From Gymnogyps californianus (taxonomy: Eukaryota; Chordata; Aves; Accipitriformes; Cathartidae): a stretch of DNA of 64,000 nucleotides. The stretch spans positions 49,160,663-49,224,662 of the forward strand of contig NC_059500.1 in the NCBI RefSeq assembly GCF_018139145.2, read 5' to 3'. Made by a program: the position numbers and the translations under genes. The notes beneath the pieces are model-generated. The model was not told the DNA's origin and ran no database searches. It worked only from the letters and a program-made list of their open reading frames with translations. Below, piece by piece: positions 13,401 to 24,992 of the stretch (position 1 is the first letter of the stretch; each line of letters begins with the position of its first letter).

Positions 13401-16400
13401 CCTAGAAAGTCAGGACTGCTGGGACAAGAGGGTATTAAGACATGCAGGCACAGTTATTATTACTTTCTACACTGTAATATAATTTCCCCCACTTTCTTTT
13501 GCATTTCAGTGCCTCTAATATGTGCAAACAGACAGCTCACTTCATGTATCATAGCATTTTTATATTCCAGTGACCTTTGCCTTTTTGGTGTCACTTCTGC
13601 ACCCTGCTGTCTCCCTTTTGCATCATGTTGCCACCTATGACCCACCTGGGTTTTTTGGTGTAAATTTTTTCAGTAAACAATCAAAGGAAAAAGGCCTCAT
13701 TAAGATCAGGTTGTATATATTGCAAGTAATAATGCATAGTCCCCTAATGAATACTAAAGATGGAAATCAATCTCCCAGTTCTGCTGCCATTCATATACCC
13801 AGCATATAGTACAGCTGAATCGCCTTATTGAGGCACAGTTTGGGTTCAATCAGAAAACCAAGCACGTAATGAAATCCAATTTATGAGTATAACTTATTGG
13901 CACTTTTACTCCAGTGTTCTTGTCCTTGGGCCACTTCTCAGTTCCTTACAATGCCCCTGGTTAGGCAAATTTCTTACTGACTTCTTTGGAAGTTTTACTT
14001 ACAAGCCTGGGAAGACTCAGCTTTTGTTGCTTACATTTTCCAGTTAGGGTTATGGCTTTTGTCAGTTTAGATTTAAAATGAGAAAAGGACCATCTGATAA
14101 TCTGATTTGACTTGACTGTGAGATGTCTTGCCCTGCTTTTGGTGCAGTCCATATTCAATGGAGCAAGGATGTCAGACATGATTTGTTTGTATTATCACAT
14201 TGTGCATTGGGGAAGGTCTTGGCTGAAGAGAGCCTGTGTGTCTCTTGTGGCTGTGTGTATTGCAAATACAATACCTTGTTGGTGCTCTTTGTGAATATTT
14301 CCTGTTTATCATAAAAATTATGTGTCATTCTTTCAGTGTTGGTGAAGCTGAGGCTCAGAAGAGAGGCTTAAGTAGCTTACTACATTTACTGAAAGACTGC
14401 CAGAGCATAGAAAACATAACTTTTCTTCTCAGTGAGTTACGCAGCACTGACACCAAACAGTAAAACCACAAGTGTTTTTGCACTGATAGTATCAAGGCAA
14501 ATTTCTTACATGGCATACCAAAATGGGCAACTATATATGCAAAAATTTGTGAAAGTGAGTATGAAAATCAATCATTGCTATGGTTATATGCATGCTAAGT
14601 ATTTCCTACCACTTACATGCAAAATTATGTTGTGAAGTTAATTTATAGCTGGAATTATTTCAGTGGTTTGCCATGTTTGTGTTTCTGTTCACATCCTATC
14701 CTGAAGAGTCCCCATGGCACCTCATACAGTCTAAAATTTTTGCCTTCATACACTGTGTGCTTGGTGGTTTGATTGCCTCTAGGAGCCATGTCTGCCTAAG
14801 GGCAAACACTCTGTTACTTGCCACAAGTTAGTGGCAAAGCTTCTTCAGAGACATTTCAATGAATTTTCCACTCTCACAGGTTGTAGAGAAGCAAAGGTAT
14901 CAAAATATTCCTCTATACTTGGGGTCCGAGGTTGTGGATTTCAAAGCTGTTTAAGGAATTTGAATGGCCAGTTTCTATAAAATCTTGATATTCTACCATT
15001 TGATGAATGTGAGAAAAAATGCCTCACCTTTAGCGTGCATTAAAAATGTTTTCATGAGCAGATACCATAAAGCAACTGGTCACCTCACATTAATTCCTCA
15101 TTTAGGAAAGTCTTTAGGAACCTTTTGAAAGTCTCAACCAGAACTGATAGTGAAGGGAATAAATGTTTGCATTTGAAAATTTGTGCAGTTTTTGGGGGGA
15201 GAGGGGCAAAATACTTAGGAAGTGGCACTGGTATTTCAAAATAAATGTCAAATAATGAGATAATGACAACTGCTGAAAGATTACTTTGGATCTTCTTAAA
15301 GCTGTCGAATCAATGAGTATCAATGCTAACAGGAGTTCCGCCATTATCAATTAGTGACAGATTTTACCAGTTAATAGTTGCCACTAACATGAGAGTTGTA
15401 AATCAAAGCAAATTTTGTTGACATCATAGGAGTTATACCACTGTAAAACTAGTAAATGCAAGAAGAGTATCAGACTCTGGCTGTGCTTAGATTCTCTTCC
15501 TCCAAGTATGGACAGAGATTTACTGTGAAAAAAACTTGTCAGGCACCCAATTGTAAAGAGGCTTGATGGAGTTGCTATGATTAAATGAAGCTTGAGCTGC
15601 TGTGATTAAATACGTTGTAAGCCCACAGTGATCTATCATAGTTTTAAAAATAAAAATGCTATATGCAGTGTTATTCAGGGAAAAAAAAAGTCATCATCTT
15701 GTGAATTATACATTCTTATCTGGTCCATAATCAAGAGCGTCATAACAAAGTGAATATTTTATCAAAAGTCAAACAATATGTTTTAAAAATCAGAAGAAGC
15801 ATTTTAAACTAGTGCCCTTGCATCCTAATAGTTTTACTGGAGTTACAGAGGTGAATACACATTCATGAAGAGCAGGAAAGAGTTCAAATTAATGTTTCTT
15901 TTCTGAAAACAGTAAGAGACTCTCTCCGCTACCCCCATGTATATGCCTATAGTTGGCATTTGACAGAGTGTCATCATCTTTCAGGGCAATGCTTTCAAAT
16001 GTATTTTAAGGTTGGTGAACCTGAAAAAATGAAAAGGCATTCTGCAATTGGGGTGCCCTACGAGGAAGTTCAGTCCCCAAAGGGACTCATGTGTTGGGGA
16101 TCCAGTATTTTCATACCACTCCCTGCAAATTAGTCCAGAACCAGCGCTCCAGCAGGTTGCTTGTGCAGGGGTCTGTGCTGCTGGCATATGTCTTTGGGAT
16201 GAGATATAAAACAGAAGACCTGCATACTTTTGGTCAGTAAAAACCCTGTAGGCCATTTAGCGAGAGCGTGGGTGGTTAACGGCGGTGTCCTGGCTAGGTT
16301 TCAGCTGCGGTTATTGCATTCCACCTCCTTACGTTCCATCTGCAGTTTCAGCAGGACATGGTGTTCCTCACTTTCACTCCGAAACCATTGAGCAGTGCTC

Positions 16401-16531
16401 CTGTGCGTCGTTACACAGCCGCTGTGCTCCACCATGGTGGTATGCCCCTGATATGTATTCAAACAGATTTGGCTCCACATCATGTTTCAGGGCTAAGTTA
16501 TGTCAAAATTACTTTCCAACATGGTCAGTGG

Positions 16532-16575
16532 AATTACTCTGGATTTAAAGTGCAATTACTCTGGATCTAAAGTGC
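16532..16575 (+). repeat. 22-bp direct tandem duplication
   Basis: AATTACTCTGGATTTAAAGTGC at 16532-16553 is repeated at 16554-16575 with one T-to-C difference. It appears to be a recent local slippage duplication. Confidence 0.9.
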
Positions 16576-18603
16576 AGCCAGATTTGAGCCAGTGTCTACA
16601 ATATCAGTTAGTAAAGTTTGCAAAGGTCTTTGGGGGTCCTTTTGGTCAAAATGCAAAGCTTTTTGCTGCTGAATGCATAAGGAGACCTGGAGTCTAAGGA
16701 GCAACCAGAGCAAGTACCGTTACAAACCTGGAGGCAAAAGTAAATATAAGCATGCATGTAAGTAAATAAAATCTCCTTCATGTTACTTTGCATTTGAATA
16801 CATACTGCCAGTGTCATTCTTAGTGATACTTTGGGGAAAGACAGCTGCTTTCTCTTCCCTGCTGTAACATGCTAGTATCCTCATGCATATCCTGTGTCTT
16901 TGGGGCAAAGAAAACAAGTCCAACAGGTAAGAGAAAGGAGGTGTCAGAAGGGAACAAGATCTATCGCTTTTGATTTTTCTAGCAGAGTGGAGGCTGCAGT
17001 GAAGCCAAAAAGATAAAGATTTCCATTATTGACTGAGAACTCGGTAGTGCTGCACTGTGTTTGTTCCTGCTGCAGCAGTATAACTCAAGGAAAGGACTGC
17101 TGACACTTAAACATGAGTTTGTTCATATGGTTTCAGTTGGTGAAGGGGAGCTGGTGGGAGGTGGATGAGAAATGACAGATGAGGGGAAAAAATTTTAGCC
17201 ATGGCTCTTTGCAGGCTGGGTGTGTTAAATCTCCTGTCAGCTGCACATGTATAATCACTGTGAGCAAGTATGCACACCTTTTCTTCATGTTTACAGGAGC
17301 AAAGGTGAGTTAGGTTCAGCATGGTAAAAACACCTATTGGGACAATGAGTATGTGATTGTACGTGTGAGCGTACCTTTCTATGGAAAACTAGATACAGGG
17401 CTTACTTCTGTCCTGCTGAGGTCAGTGGGAGTTAGCCAAAGTGAGCAAGAGGTGTTGCACATTGCTCCATCTCTACTAATGTGAGTTGGTGTGCTGCTGC
17501 ACACTTTTGGTAACTTTTACCCCAGGAGTAGTAGGACTACCCATAGTGTAACAGCTTGAAATTTAATTGGGAAGCAAAGAGATGCTCCTGGGAAATTCAG
17601 CCAAACAAAAACAACAAACCCTAAATCATGGAAATTATGTAGGCTTTTCTTTATTAGAAACAAATGTTGATTTTTTTTTTCTGTCTACACCCTAATTAAA
17701 ACCATCCTCTGCAATTATAGTATGACCAAATGAATATCTTTCAGTCTGCTTTTCAACTGTTACAGCTGCACTCAAAATGTTTCATTGAGATCAGCTAGAA
17801 AATATATAGCCCTTTAAGAAGGGCTTATAGAAGAAAGATTTGTGATAAACACTAGGCTTGCTTAATTATTTAATCAAACATGTATCTATGTAATATTTTG
17901 TAACATGGATACTTAGCTGATATGCATCAAAAGCGGCAGCTTATGGTGCATATGCAAACTTGCTAAAATATGTAGGCTAGCAATGTGTTTTTCTGTAAAA
18001 CTTTGAGTGGTTCTCAGAAGTTATCACAATAGTGCCCGAAAATAATCATTGAGCGCTTCCCAGAACGTAAGGCTTGTTTAAGAAGCAATTTTAACTTTTT
18101 TTTAACCTTTATATTAATCTCAACTCCTGTATAATCATCTCTCACTATGTATTCAGCCAGGTGTATATATACATTTTAGCTATGCCAGGAAGTTAATTAG
18201 TAAGATAAAAATAGAACTGCAAAAAGTCTGTAGTGTGTATGTGTACGTACATACATGTGTCTGTGTGAGCGTAGACATATAAAATTACCTGCAAGTAATG
18301 CAGACACAGGAGTCTTCTCACACAAAGTGAGAGTGTCAAACAACTAATTTCATAACAAAAGTTCAAGGTTTACAGTGTATGTTTATAATATATATTTGTG
18401 TAGACTGTCCTTATTTTCTAAATAGGCAGTTTTTTAAATTGGGAGGTTATAAAGCTGAATTGAAAGCTTGAAATTTGTAAAGCCTAAAGGCCCTCAGGAA
18501 ATGAAGACTCATCTTCACAATCCTCCCCAAGTAAGCTCCTAAAAATTAGAGTAATCTTTGTGTCTATCTTCTGTTTTAGCCTGTTTGTATCATCCAAGAT
18601 AAT

Positions 18604-18627
18604 CATCTTGACACCCATCTTGACACC
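18604..18627 (+). repeat. 12-bp tandem duplication
   Basis: CATCTTGACACC occurs twice in immediate succession. Confidence 0.85.
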
Positions 18628-19699
18628 CATCACTTGTTCTATCTGACCCAGAAGTTTAAGACAAGATGTACCCTAACATACCCTGACACATCTCTTCCTA
18701 ACATACAGTCAGCAAAAATGAGGAGGCAGGTTCAGGGTGATTAATCATAACATTACTTTATAGTTCTAATGTAATATGTGTGTATGTGAGTCCGTACCTA
18801 TACAAATAATAGTCAAGTGTGTGTTTAGAGTTAGAAAAGGATTCAAGGTTATATGTCTTGTATCCTTGGAGGTTAATTTAATATGATTTAGAGATTAAAA
18901 GATTTTCTCCATCTGAAATTCTGAGAGAGCTGCCCACACGTATAAATTAAAATAAATATAAAAACAAGGCTGTATGGGCAAAGAAGGAAGAGCACCACTG
19001 TATGCTGTATGGGTTGGGCTTACTTCTCTACTGCCTGGCTAAGAGCTGTAAGCGTGCAGTGGTATCTCTATACTCACTGACTTCCTTGTACACATTGTCA
19101 CAGGAGGCTTGGCTTAATCAGTTGTGAGCTGAAAAAAGTAATATAAATTGGAACCTTTTGTCATGAAATATTTAAATGTGGATATGATTTAATGGCTTTG
19201 GGGAGAAAATTTAGCGTGAGAGATTGTAAGAAACAAGAAATCGATTATATGTAAGAAAGGACTTGAACCTCTAATCAAGTATTACCATATACACAGAGAT
19301 CCCTAGCTAGTTATAGCTTAATTCAAAGGGGATAATGGTTAGATTTTTTGTTAATTTTAAGTTTTATCAAAAAATGACATTCCTATTCGCTCTTTATCTA
19401 GTTTTGCATAATACATACTTCCAATGATTTATGGAAAGCCATCACTATGTAAATATTGAAGCATAAGCTACACAGTATCCCTAAGTAGTGTGTTTTCTAT
19501 GAAATATAGGTATCTGTGCAATTTTTCTTTACTTTTGCTGGGGGAAAAAAGCCCAACAACTTCTTGCTGAAAATTAACAAGGTATAGCTTGATATAACTA
19601 GTACAAGTAGGCAAGGATTATTTAAGAGCAGCTTTCTGATTCCCTGCTGTTTCTATGACAGCGAGGGTAACCCCATGACAATCACACCCTTGACTGCCA

Positions 19700-20140
19700 G
19701 TTTCTCTGATCAGTGGGACTTAGCAGCTGCTGAAGGTCTGGCCGTCCTCATTGCAAATCCTTAAACTAAATAAAACAAAGGGTGGTGGCGCCTCATTGAG
19801 AGGTAGCTCATGTAGCCGACTGCCGGCTTCTCTGAGTTGAGCTGTGGAATAACTCTCCGAAAGCATACTGGGAGCCCCTGCATTTAGACGATGTCTGCCT
19901 GTTCTGTGCATGCAAAGAGCTGGGTGTGCTGCCACCGGGTGAAGGACTGTGTGATACCACCTTCCGCTTACGTGTGGGAGTCTGTTACAGGATCTGTACC
20001 TACTATTCTCATGAGTTACTGTCGTGCTGGCTGTATTTAATTTCTATTTACTTAAATATCTGTTTTTGTAAAGCTTCCATCTGTTACATAAGCCTGTGAG
20101 TGATTTACAAATTAAAGCAAAAACAAAACAAATTACTACC
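19700..20140. promoter_or_regulatory. candidate conserved element with raised CpG
   Basis: Within AT-rich intron this block is unusually rich in CpG (for example near 19791, 19816, 19857 and 19937) and contains no simple repeat. A 71-codon minus-strand frame (19720-19935) has no recognisable product. It could be a regulatory element, an alternative exon or an unidentified old insertion. Confidence 0.25.
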
Positions 20141-20526
20141 AGTAGTGCATTATAAAGCAGCCTGCAGCTGGCTGCAGACAGGAATCCTAATTCAATACAA
20201 GTAAGCAGTGTAAATTAGACGATGTTATTTCCATCTTCAAACAATGCAATTTTCAGTTAGAAGGAATTAATACTTGTGACTTGGGATTAGAAATGTGTGC
20301 GTATAGATTGGGTCAGAGGTGACAGCGAAGGCCTGAAGACCAAAATCTGAACCGAGTCTGGTTTTGCAGTTCCAGGTAGGAATTACCCAAACGTAGAACC
20401 GGTATGGCTGGCTGGAAGTTGTGGGAGAATTAGTTGTAAGAAGCTTTAGGTCACACTCATGGGGAGAGTAGCCAAAGTTAGTTGGATGGGAAAAAAAAAT
20501 AATCTTAGACCTTTAAAATATGAACC

Positions 20527-20630
20527 TGTTTGTTTGTGGTGGTGGTGGTTTTTTTCTCCCTCCCCTCACCCCATTTTGGTTTTGTTTTGGTTTTTTTTTT
20601 ACTTTGTTTTGTTGTTGGGTGGGGGTTTTT
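20527..20630 (+). repeat. G/T-rich low-complexity stretch
   Basis: GGT units, CTCCC and long T runs alternate with TTTTGG units. There is no coding or transposon signal. Confidence 0.85.
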
Positions 20631-21180
20631 GATGTTCTGGATGATTTCTACTAGATAGCACTGACTGCCTGTAAAATACTGCTCCATCAGACAGGTAGAT
20701 CTGGGAGGGCATAGAAATTAGAGATGTCCACAGTGCTTAAAGGTGTTCAAAGGTGGGGACATTTCCTGACTAATGCTGCAAACCAGGATCAGCATCTGCA
20801 TCACGGTGTTTCCTTCAACACTGTGTAAATACATGCTGAACATTTTCTGCATAGAGATGGTTTCTGGGCCTTTCCATCTGGGTCAGCTGGGTAAGATTTT
20901 TCCATAGTTAATTGCTGTTGAGGGTTTCATAGTCTTGTAATGGTCATGTGTGGAGCCTTTCTAAAGGTTTTACAGTCACATCTAAGGTACTGAAACATAC
21001 ATGGCATTGACCTTCATCATTAACTTTGTATCCAGAAAGGTGACACAGATCAGAACTGAAATAATAAAACCAGCTGTAATCAAATAAATATGTGCTTTAC
21101 TATTCAGGGCAAATTGCATTTTCCAGTACTCTAGAAAATGTGAGGGGAGAGAAGAATCAATCCTCTGAAGACTGAAGATA

Positions 21181-21201
21181 ATAAAATAAATAAATAAATA
21201 A
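21181..21201 (+). repeat. (AAAT)n microsatellite
   Basis: About five AAAT units. Confidence 0.9.
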
Positions 21202-22510
21202 GACCTGGAAAAAAAAGAAAGTTATTTGCAGGCTTCATAATCAAACAAGAGCTAGTGGCTTTTGCAATAGTCTGTAGTCCAAAGTGTTCAGATAAGGTTC
21301 TGAAGCTGAGATTCAAGATTTAAAAAGATCAGAGACAGTACAGTGGAATATCTTGCAAGGCTTTCAAACTGTTTAATGCATGAGGAAGCATTGGAATAAT
21401 TCTGGTTTGATGGCCTGCAACAGTGCTTGTTGGTTATAGTTACTGTGCTGATGTTATGTCCAGCATTTGCCCAAAAGGAAAGATGCCAATAAAATGATGT
21501 ATTCATTATATAAGTATTTTAATATGTTTTTATCAATACATGTTGGAATGGATTGCCTGACATTACATTGCAGAATTTTTAAGTCCTACCTTCAGGCAAA
21601 TCTCATGCTTACTAGTAAAAATGAAAGTGTGAAATGCTTTTTAATGTATATTTAACAACAGATAGTCTAGTGATTACTGATGTGTATTCTCTCTGGATTT
21701 TTCCCTTGCTATCAGTAGGCAATGTTAAGAGACAACATTTTTACACATTTATGCTATCTACATCCATCAGATGCTTACTTTTTACATATTTTTAACTGTC
21801 ATTTATAACAAGGCTGCAAAAAAGTAATCTCTTAAGTCTAAACCATACCAAGATTGCAAGCTTACAATCAATTGCCAGTAATAGTCCAGTTATGCTTAAA
21901 ACCAGTGCCCCAGTTTCTACCTTTTGATGCAAGTTTATAATGCATATGTTTTTCAGTATTGCTGTCATGGAAAAAAAAGGAAAAAAAAAAAGGGAGTAAG
22001 GTACAAGTATTATGTGCTATTTTTAAGACTTTTTGTCTTGCATCGAAATTTCTTGTGAGATGGCCCATGAGTGACTTCGGTCTTATGTCTGCTTATATTT
22101 AAGAAGCAAATCTATCAAATGCATTTATTTAGCTCTTTCTTATAATGTCACCATTTAAGTGTGATTAAGGTACAATTTTCTATATTTTACAATCGGAGTG
22201 CACAACAACAGTTCATGTTTTACGCTAATGTATGCTAAACAGTAGCATTGTACATAGATCACTGTTGTTAAAACTGTTGAAAGCATTTTAGATCACAGAG
22301 CCCCATGGTCTAAATTTTGTTTGCTCTGACATTATTAAACTCAATCTGTTTCTCTGACTGTGACTCTACTATATTTGCATGGCTGGAAAGTTTGCATTTT
22401 TGGTCGAATTCTATTAACGCTGTTTGCATGTTGTTTTTTGAGCTTAGTGTTTCATGTTCAGGCAGCAGAGCACCTTCTATTGAATTCAATAATTATGCAG
22501 AATCAATAAG

Positions 22511-22557
22511 TTTTTTCTTTGTGTTTGTCTTTGTTGTTTCTTTGATATGGCCTCTAG
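22511..22557 (+). other. BNC2: splice acceptor of BNC2 penultimate coding exon
   Basis: A T-rich tract starting at 22511 leads to CCTCTAG with AG at 22556-22557. The tract is interrupted by purines (GATATGG) just before the AG, so it is not an ideal acceptor. The AG also completes an in-frame TAG at 22555-22557, so the coding frame cannot extend upstream without splicing. This fixes the exon start at 22558. The first codons read [10 protein letters not shown], which matches the internal BNC2 sequence I remember. Confidence 0.93.
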
Positions 22558-24524
22558 GATGCTGCAGGCAAGGTGCTGGACCGCTGGGCCATCATGTCCA
22601 GGGAAGAAGAGATCATTACCCTTCAGCAGTTCCTGAGATTTGGAGAAACCAAATCCATCGTGGAGCTGATGGCAATTCAAGAAAAAGAAGGGCAGGCTGT
22701 GGCTGTGCCATCTTCAAAGACAGATTCAGATATAAGGACTTTTATTGAAAGCAATAATCGCACCAGGAGCCCAAGCCTCCTTGCTCACCTGGAGAATAGC
22801 AACCCTTCCAGCATTCATCATTTTGAAAACATTCCGAATAGCCTTGCATTCCTGCTTCCATTCCAGTACATAAATCCAGTCTCTGCTCCGCTGCTGGGGC
22901 TGCCTCCAAATGGCCTCCTGCTGGAACAGCCAGCAATGAGGCTCCGTGAACCAAGCCTTACGACCCAAAATGAATATAACGAGAGCAGTGAATCTGAAGT
23001 GTCCCCTACACCTTTCAAGAATGAGCAAACATCCAGCAGGAATGCTTTGACCAGCATCACAAATGTTGAGCCCAAAACTGAGCCAGCCTGCGTCTCTCCT
23101 GTTCAGACGCCTACGCCTGTCAATGATTTATCGAAAACAGAACACACTAAAAGCTCATTTCGCATTCACAGAATGAGGAGAATGGGGTCGGCCTCCAGAA
23201 AAGGAAGAGTGTTTTGCAATGCATGTGGCAAAACTTTCTATGACAAAGGTACTCTTAAAATCCACTACAATGCCGTTCACCTGAAAATCAAGCACCGGTG
23301 CACTATTGAGGGCTGCAACATGGTCTTCAGCTCTCTCAGAAGCCGCAATCGCCACAGTGCTAACCCCAATCCCCGCCTCCACATGCCTATGCTAAGGAAT
23401 AACCGCGACAAAGATCTAATTCGTGCTACATCAGGTGCCGCCACTCCAGTCATAGCAAGTACGAAATCCAACTTAACTTTAACAAGCCCTGGGCGTCCAC
23501 CAATGGGGTTTACCACTCCCCCTCTAGATCCTGTACTACAGAACCCTCTTCCCAGTCAGCTGGTGTTCCCGGCTTTAAAGACTGTCCAACCTGTTCCTCC
23601 TTTTTACAGAAATTTACTTACTCCTGGAGAGATGGTGAGTCCTCCGACCTCACTCCCTACCAGTCCAATAATACCAGCAGTGAGTGGCATGGAGCAGCAT
23701 CCCCCTCCTCCTTCAGAGTCATCAGTACCTTCAGTGCTGATGCCCACCCCAGAGCCTAATGCTGACCTTGCCCCCAAGAAGAAGCCAAGGAAATCAAGCA
23801 TGCCAGTTAAAATTGAAAAGGAAGTTATCGATACTGCCGATGAGTTTGATGATGAAGATGAAGAGGTGAATGACAGCAGCACGATGGTGAATGACATTGG
23901 TCATGACAATCACTGCCATTCTCAGGAGGAAATGAGCCCAGGCCTGTCTGTGAAAGACTTTTCCAAAAATGACAGAAGCAGATGCATTTCCAGACCAGAC
24001 ATAAGAAGGGCAGACAGCATGACATCAGAAGACCAGGAGCACGAGCGAGACTATGAAAATGAGTCAGAGTCATCAGAGCCCAAATTGTGTGAGGAATCCA
24101 TGGAAGGCGATGATCGCCTCCATGAACCTGGTGAAAAATCTATGATGCACAGTGACAGACCAGATGAAAACCACAATGACTCTTCCAACCAGGATGTCAT
24201 TAAGGTGAAGGAAGAGTATACAGACCCTACATATGATATGTTCTACATGAGCCAATACGGACTGTACAATGGAGGCAGTGCCAGCATGGCTGCCCTTCAT
24301 GAAAGTTTCGCTTCTACATTCAACTACAGCAGCCCTCAGAAGTTCTCCCCGGAAGGTGAAATGTGCTCCAGCCCAGACCCCAAGATCTGCTATGTGTGCA
24401 AGAAAAGTTTCAAGAGTTCCTACAGTGTGAAGCTTCACTACAGAAATGTTCATTTAAAAGAGATGCATGTCTGCACAGTGGCTGGCTGTAATGCTGCGTT
24501 CCCATCACGGAGAAGCAGAGACAG
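22558..24524 (+). CDS. BNC2: basonuclin 2 (BNC2), large penultimate coding exon
   Basis: This exon encodes the central part of basonuclin 2, a nuclear C2H2 zinc-finger protein implicated in skin and hair pigmentation, craniofacial growth and mesenchymal gene control (family knowledge). It is open for 655 codons plus two bases. Counting GAT at 22558 as residue 1, finger 1 is C220-C223-H236-H241 and finger 2 is C248-C253-H266-H275, with a wide histidine spacing. Finger 3 is C611-C614-H627-H632, and finger 4 begins with C639-C644. A basic serine-containing nuclear localisation signal (PKKKPRKSS) lies at 406-414. It is followed by VKIE (417-420), a SUMO-consensus match, and an acidic run at about 425-439. 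A second SUMO-type motif, VKEE, is at 550-553. The frame enters from an upstream exon outside the window, so the GTG at 22573 and the ATG at 22594 are not the protein start. BNC1 is the alternative, but the sequence fits BNC2 along its length. No frameshift or missing zinc ligand was seen. Confidence 0.97.
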
Positions 24525-24530
24525 GTCAGT
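24525..24530 (+). other. BNC2: splice donor of BNC2 penultimate coding exon
   Basis: The exon ends ACAG and the intron begins GTCAGT, a good donor. The exon stops after two bases of an arginine codon (AG), which the first base of the last exon (A) completes. Unspliced read-through would add only a few residues before TGA at 24541-24543. Confidence 0.95.
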
Positions 24531-24554
24531 AAATATTAATTGATTTTCTACATT

Positions 24555-24560
24555 ATTAAA
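24555..24560 (+). terminator. possible intronic poly(A) hexamer ATTAAA just after the donor
   Basis: ATTAAA lies 31 bp downstream of the exon end and 12 bp after the first in-frame stop (TGA 24541-24543). It is followed at once by a GT-containing stretch. If used, it would end a transcript encoding a protein that lacks the histidines of finger 4 and all of fingers 5-6. U1 binding at the strong donor would normally suppress it. Use is not shown by sequence. Confidence 0.25.
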
Positions 24561-24952
24561 TGTGTTGAATTATGTAAGAATAGGCAGTTTAGGATATATG
24601 AAGAAATAGAGAGATGCACAGTAATGACAAGTGACAGTCGTGTTCCCATGACATTGAGAGAGTTTTATCACTTTAAGATTTTCATTGTTGCTTGGCATTC
24701 AGAATAATAGTATATATTGTGCCATCCTCTTAAGTCACTGGCTAGAAAATAAATGTAATTATTCTTTCTGTGTGCCTGTGAACATGTGTATTGTACTTCT
24801 GTTTATAAGCTGCAACTTTTATTACATTTATTTCCTTCTCCCTGCAACTTTTAAAATAAGAAAAGCTTCTATTAAATATATAGTAAATTATATACAAGAC
24901 AAATATCTTCATGCATGCATATTAAGCCATAGAACTAAGAAGGAGGGGAAGG

Positions 24953-24992
24953 GGTGGATGGATGGTTGGATGAATGGATGGAGAGAGAGAGA
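24953..24992 (+). repeat. imperfect (GGAT)n followed by (GA)n
   Basis: GGAT/TGGA units pass into a short GA run. A 149-codon frame over this stretch (24685-25134) is partly a product of the repeat and is not called as a gene. Confidence 0.85.

Larger units (their letters stand above)
1..22557 (+). other. BNC2: BNC2 intron upstream of the large exon (3' part only)
   Basis: This stretch precedes the large BNC2 coding exon and ends in a splice acceptor, so it is read as intron. I looked for the conserved N-terminal basonuclin exons and saw no matching translation on either strand. All ORFs here are shorter than 150 codons and none resembles a known protein. The content is AT-rich unique sequence with short simple repeats near 2994, 5191, 12392, 20527 and 21181. 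There are a few blocks with features of conserved regulatory DNA, near 13.0-13.4 kb and 19.7-20.1 kb. No LTR, CR1 or DNA transposon with clear ends was recognised in this part. Unannotated alternative BNC2 exons cannot be excluded by eye. Confidence 0.85.

Noticed and set aside
1..22557. Upstream BNC2 exon encoding the conserved N-terminal domain
   Set aside because: No frame contains the expected cysteine-rich or VVFDISSLMLYG-like segments, so the exon probably lies outside the window.
22317..22748. 143-codon + frame overlapping the start of the large BNC2 exon
   Set aside because: It is in a different frame from BNC2, crosses the splice acceptor and resembles nothing known.
24073..24453. 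126-codon minus-strand frame over the BNC2 exon
   Set aside because: It is a shadow of the real coding exon, like several other antisense frames between 22486 and 24453.
22573..24543. A 656-codon frame starting with GTG at 22573
   Set aside because: It is an internal exon. The true exon runs from the acceptor at 22558 to the donor at 24524, and the protein continues from upstream exons outside the window.
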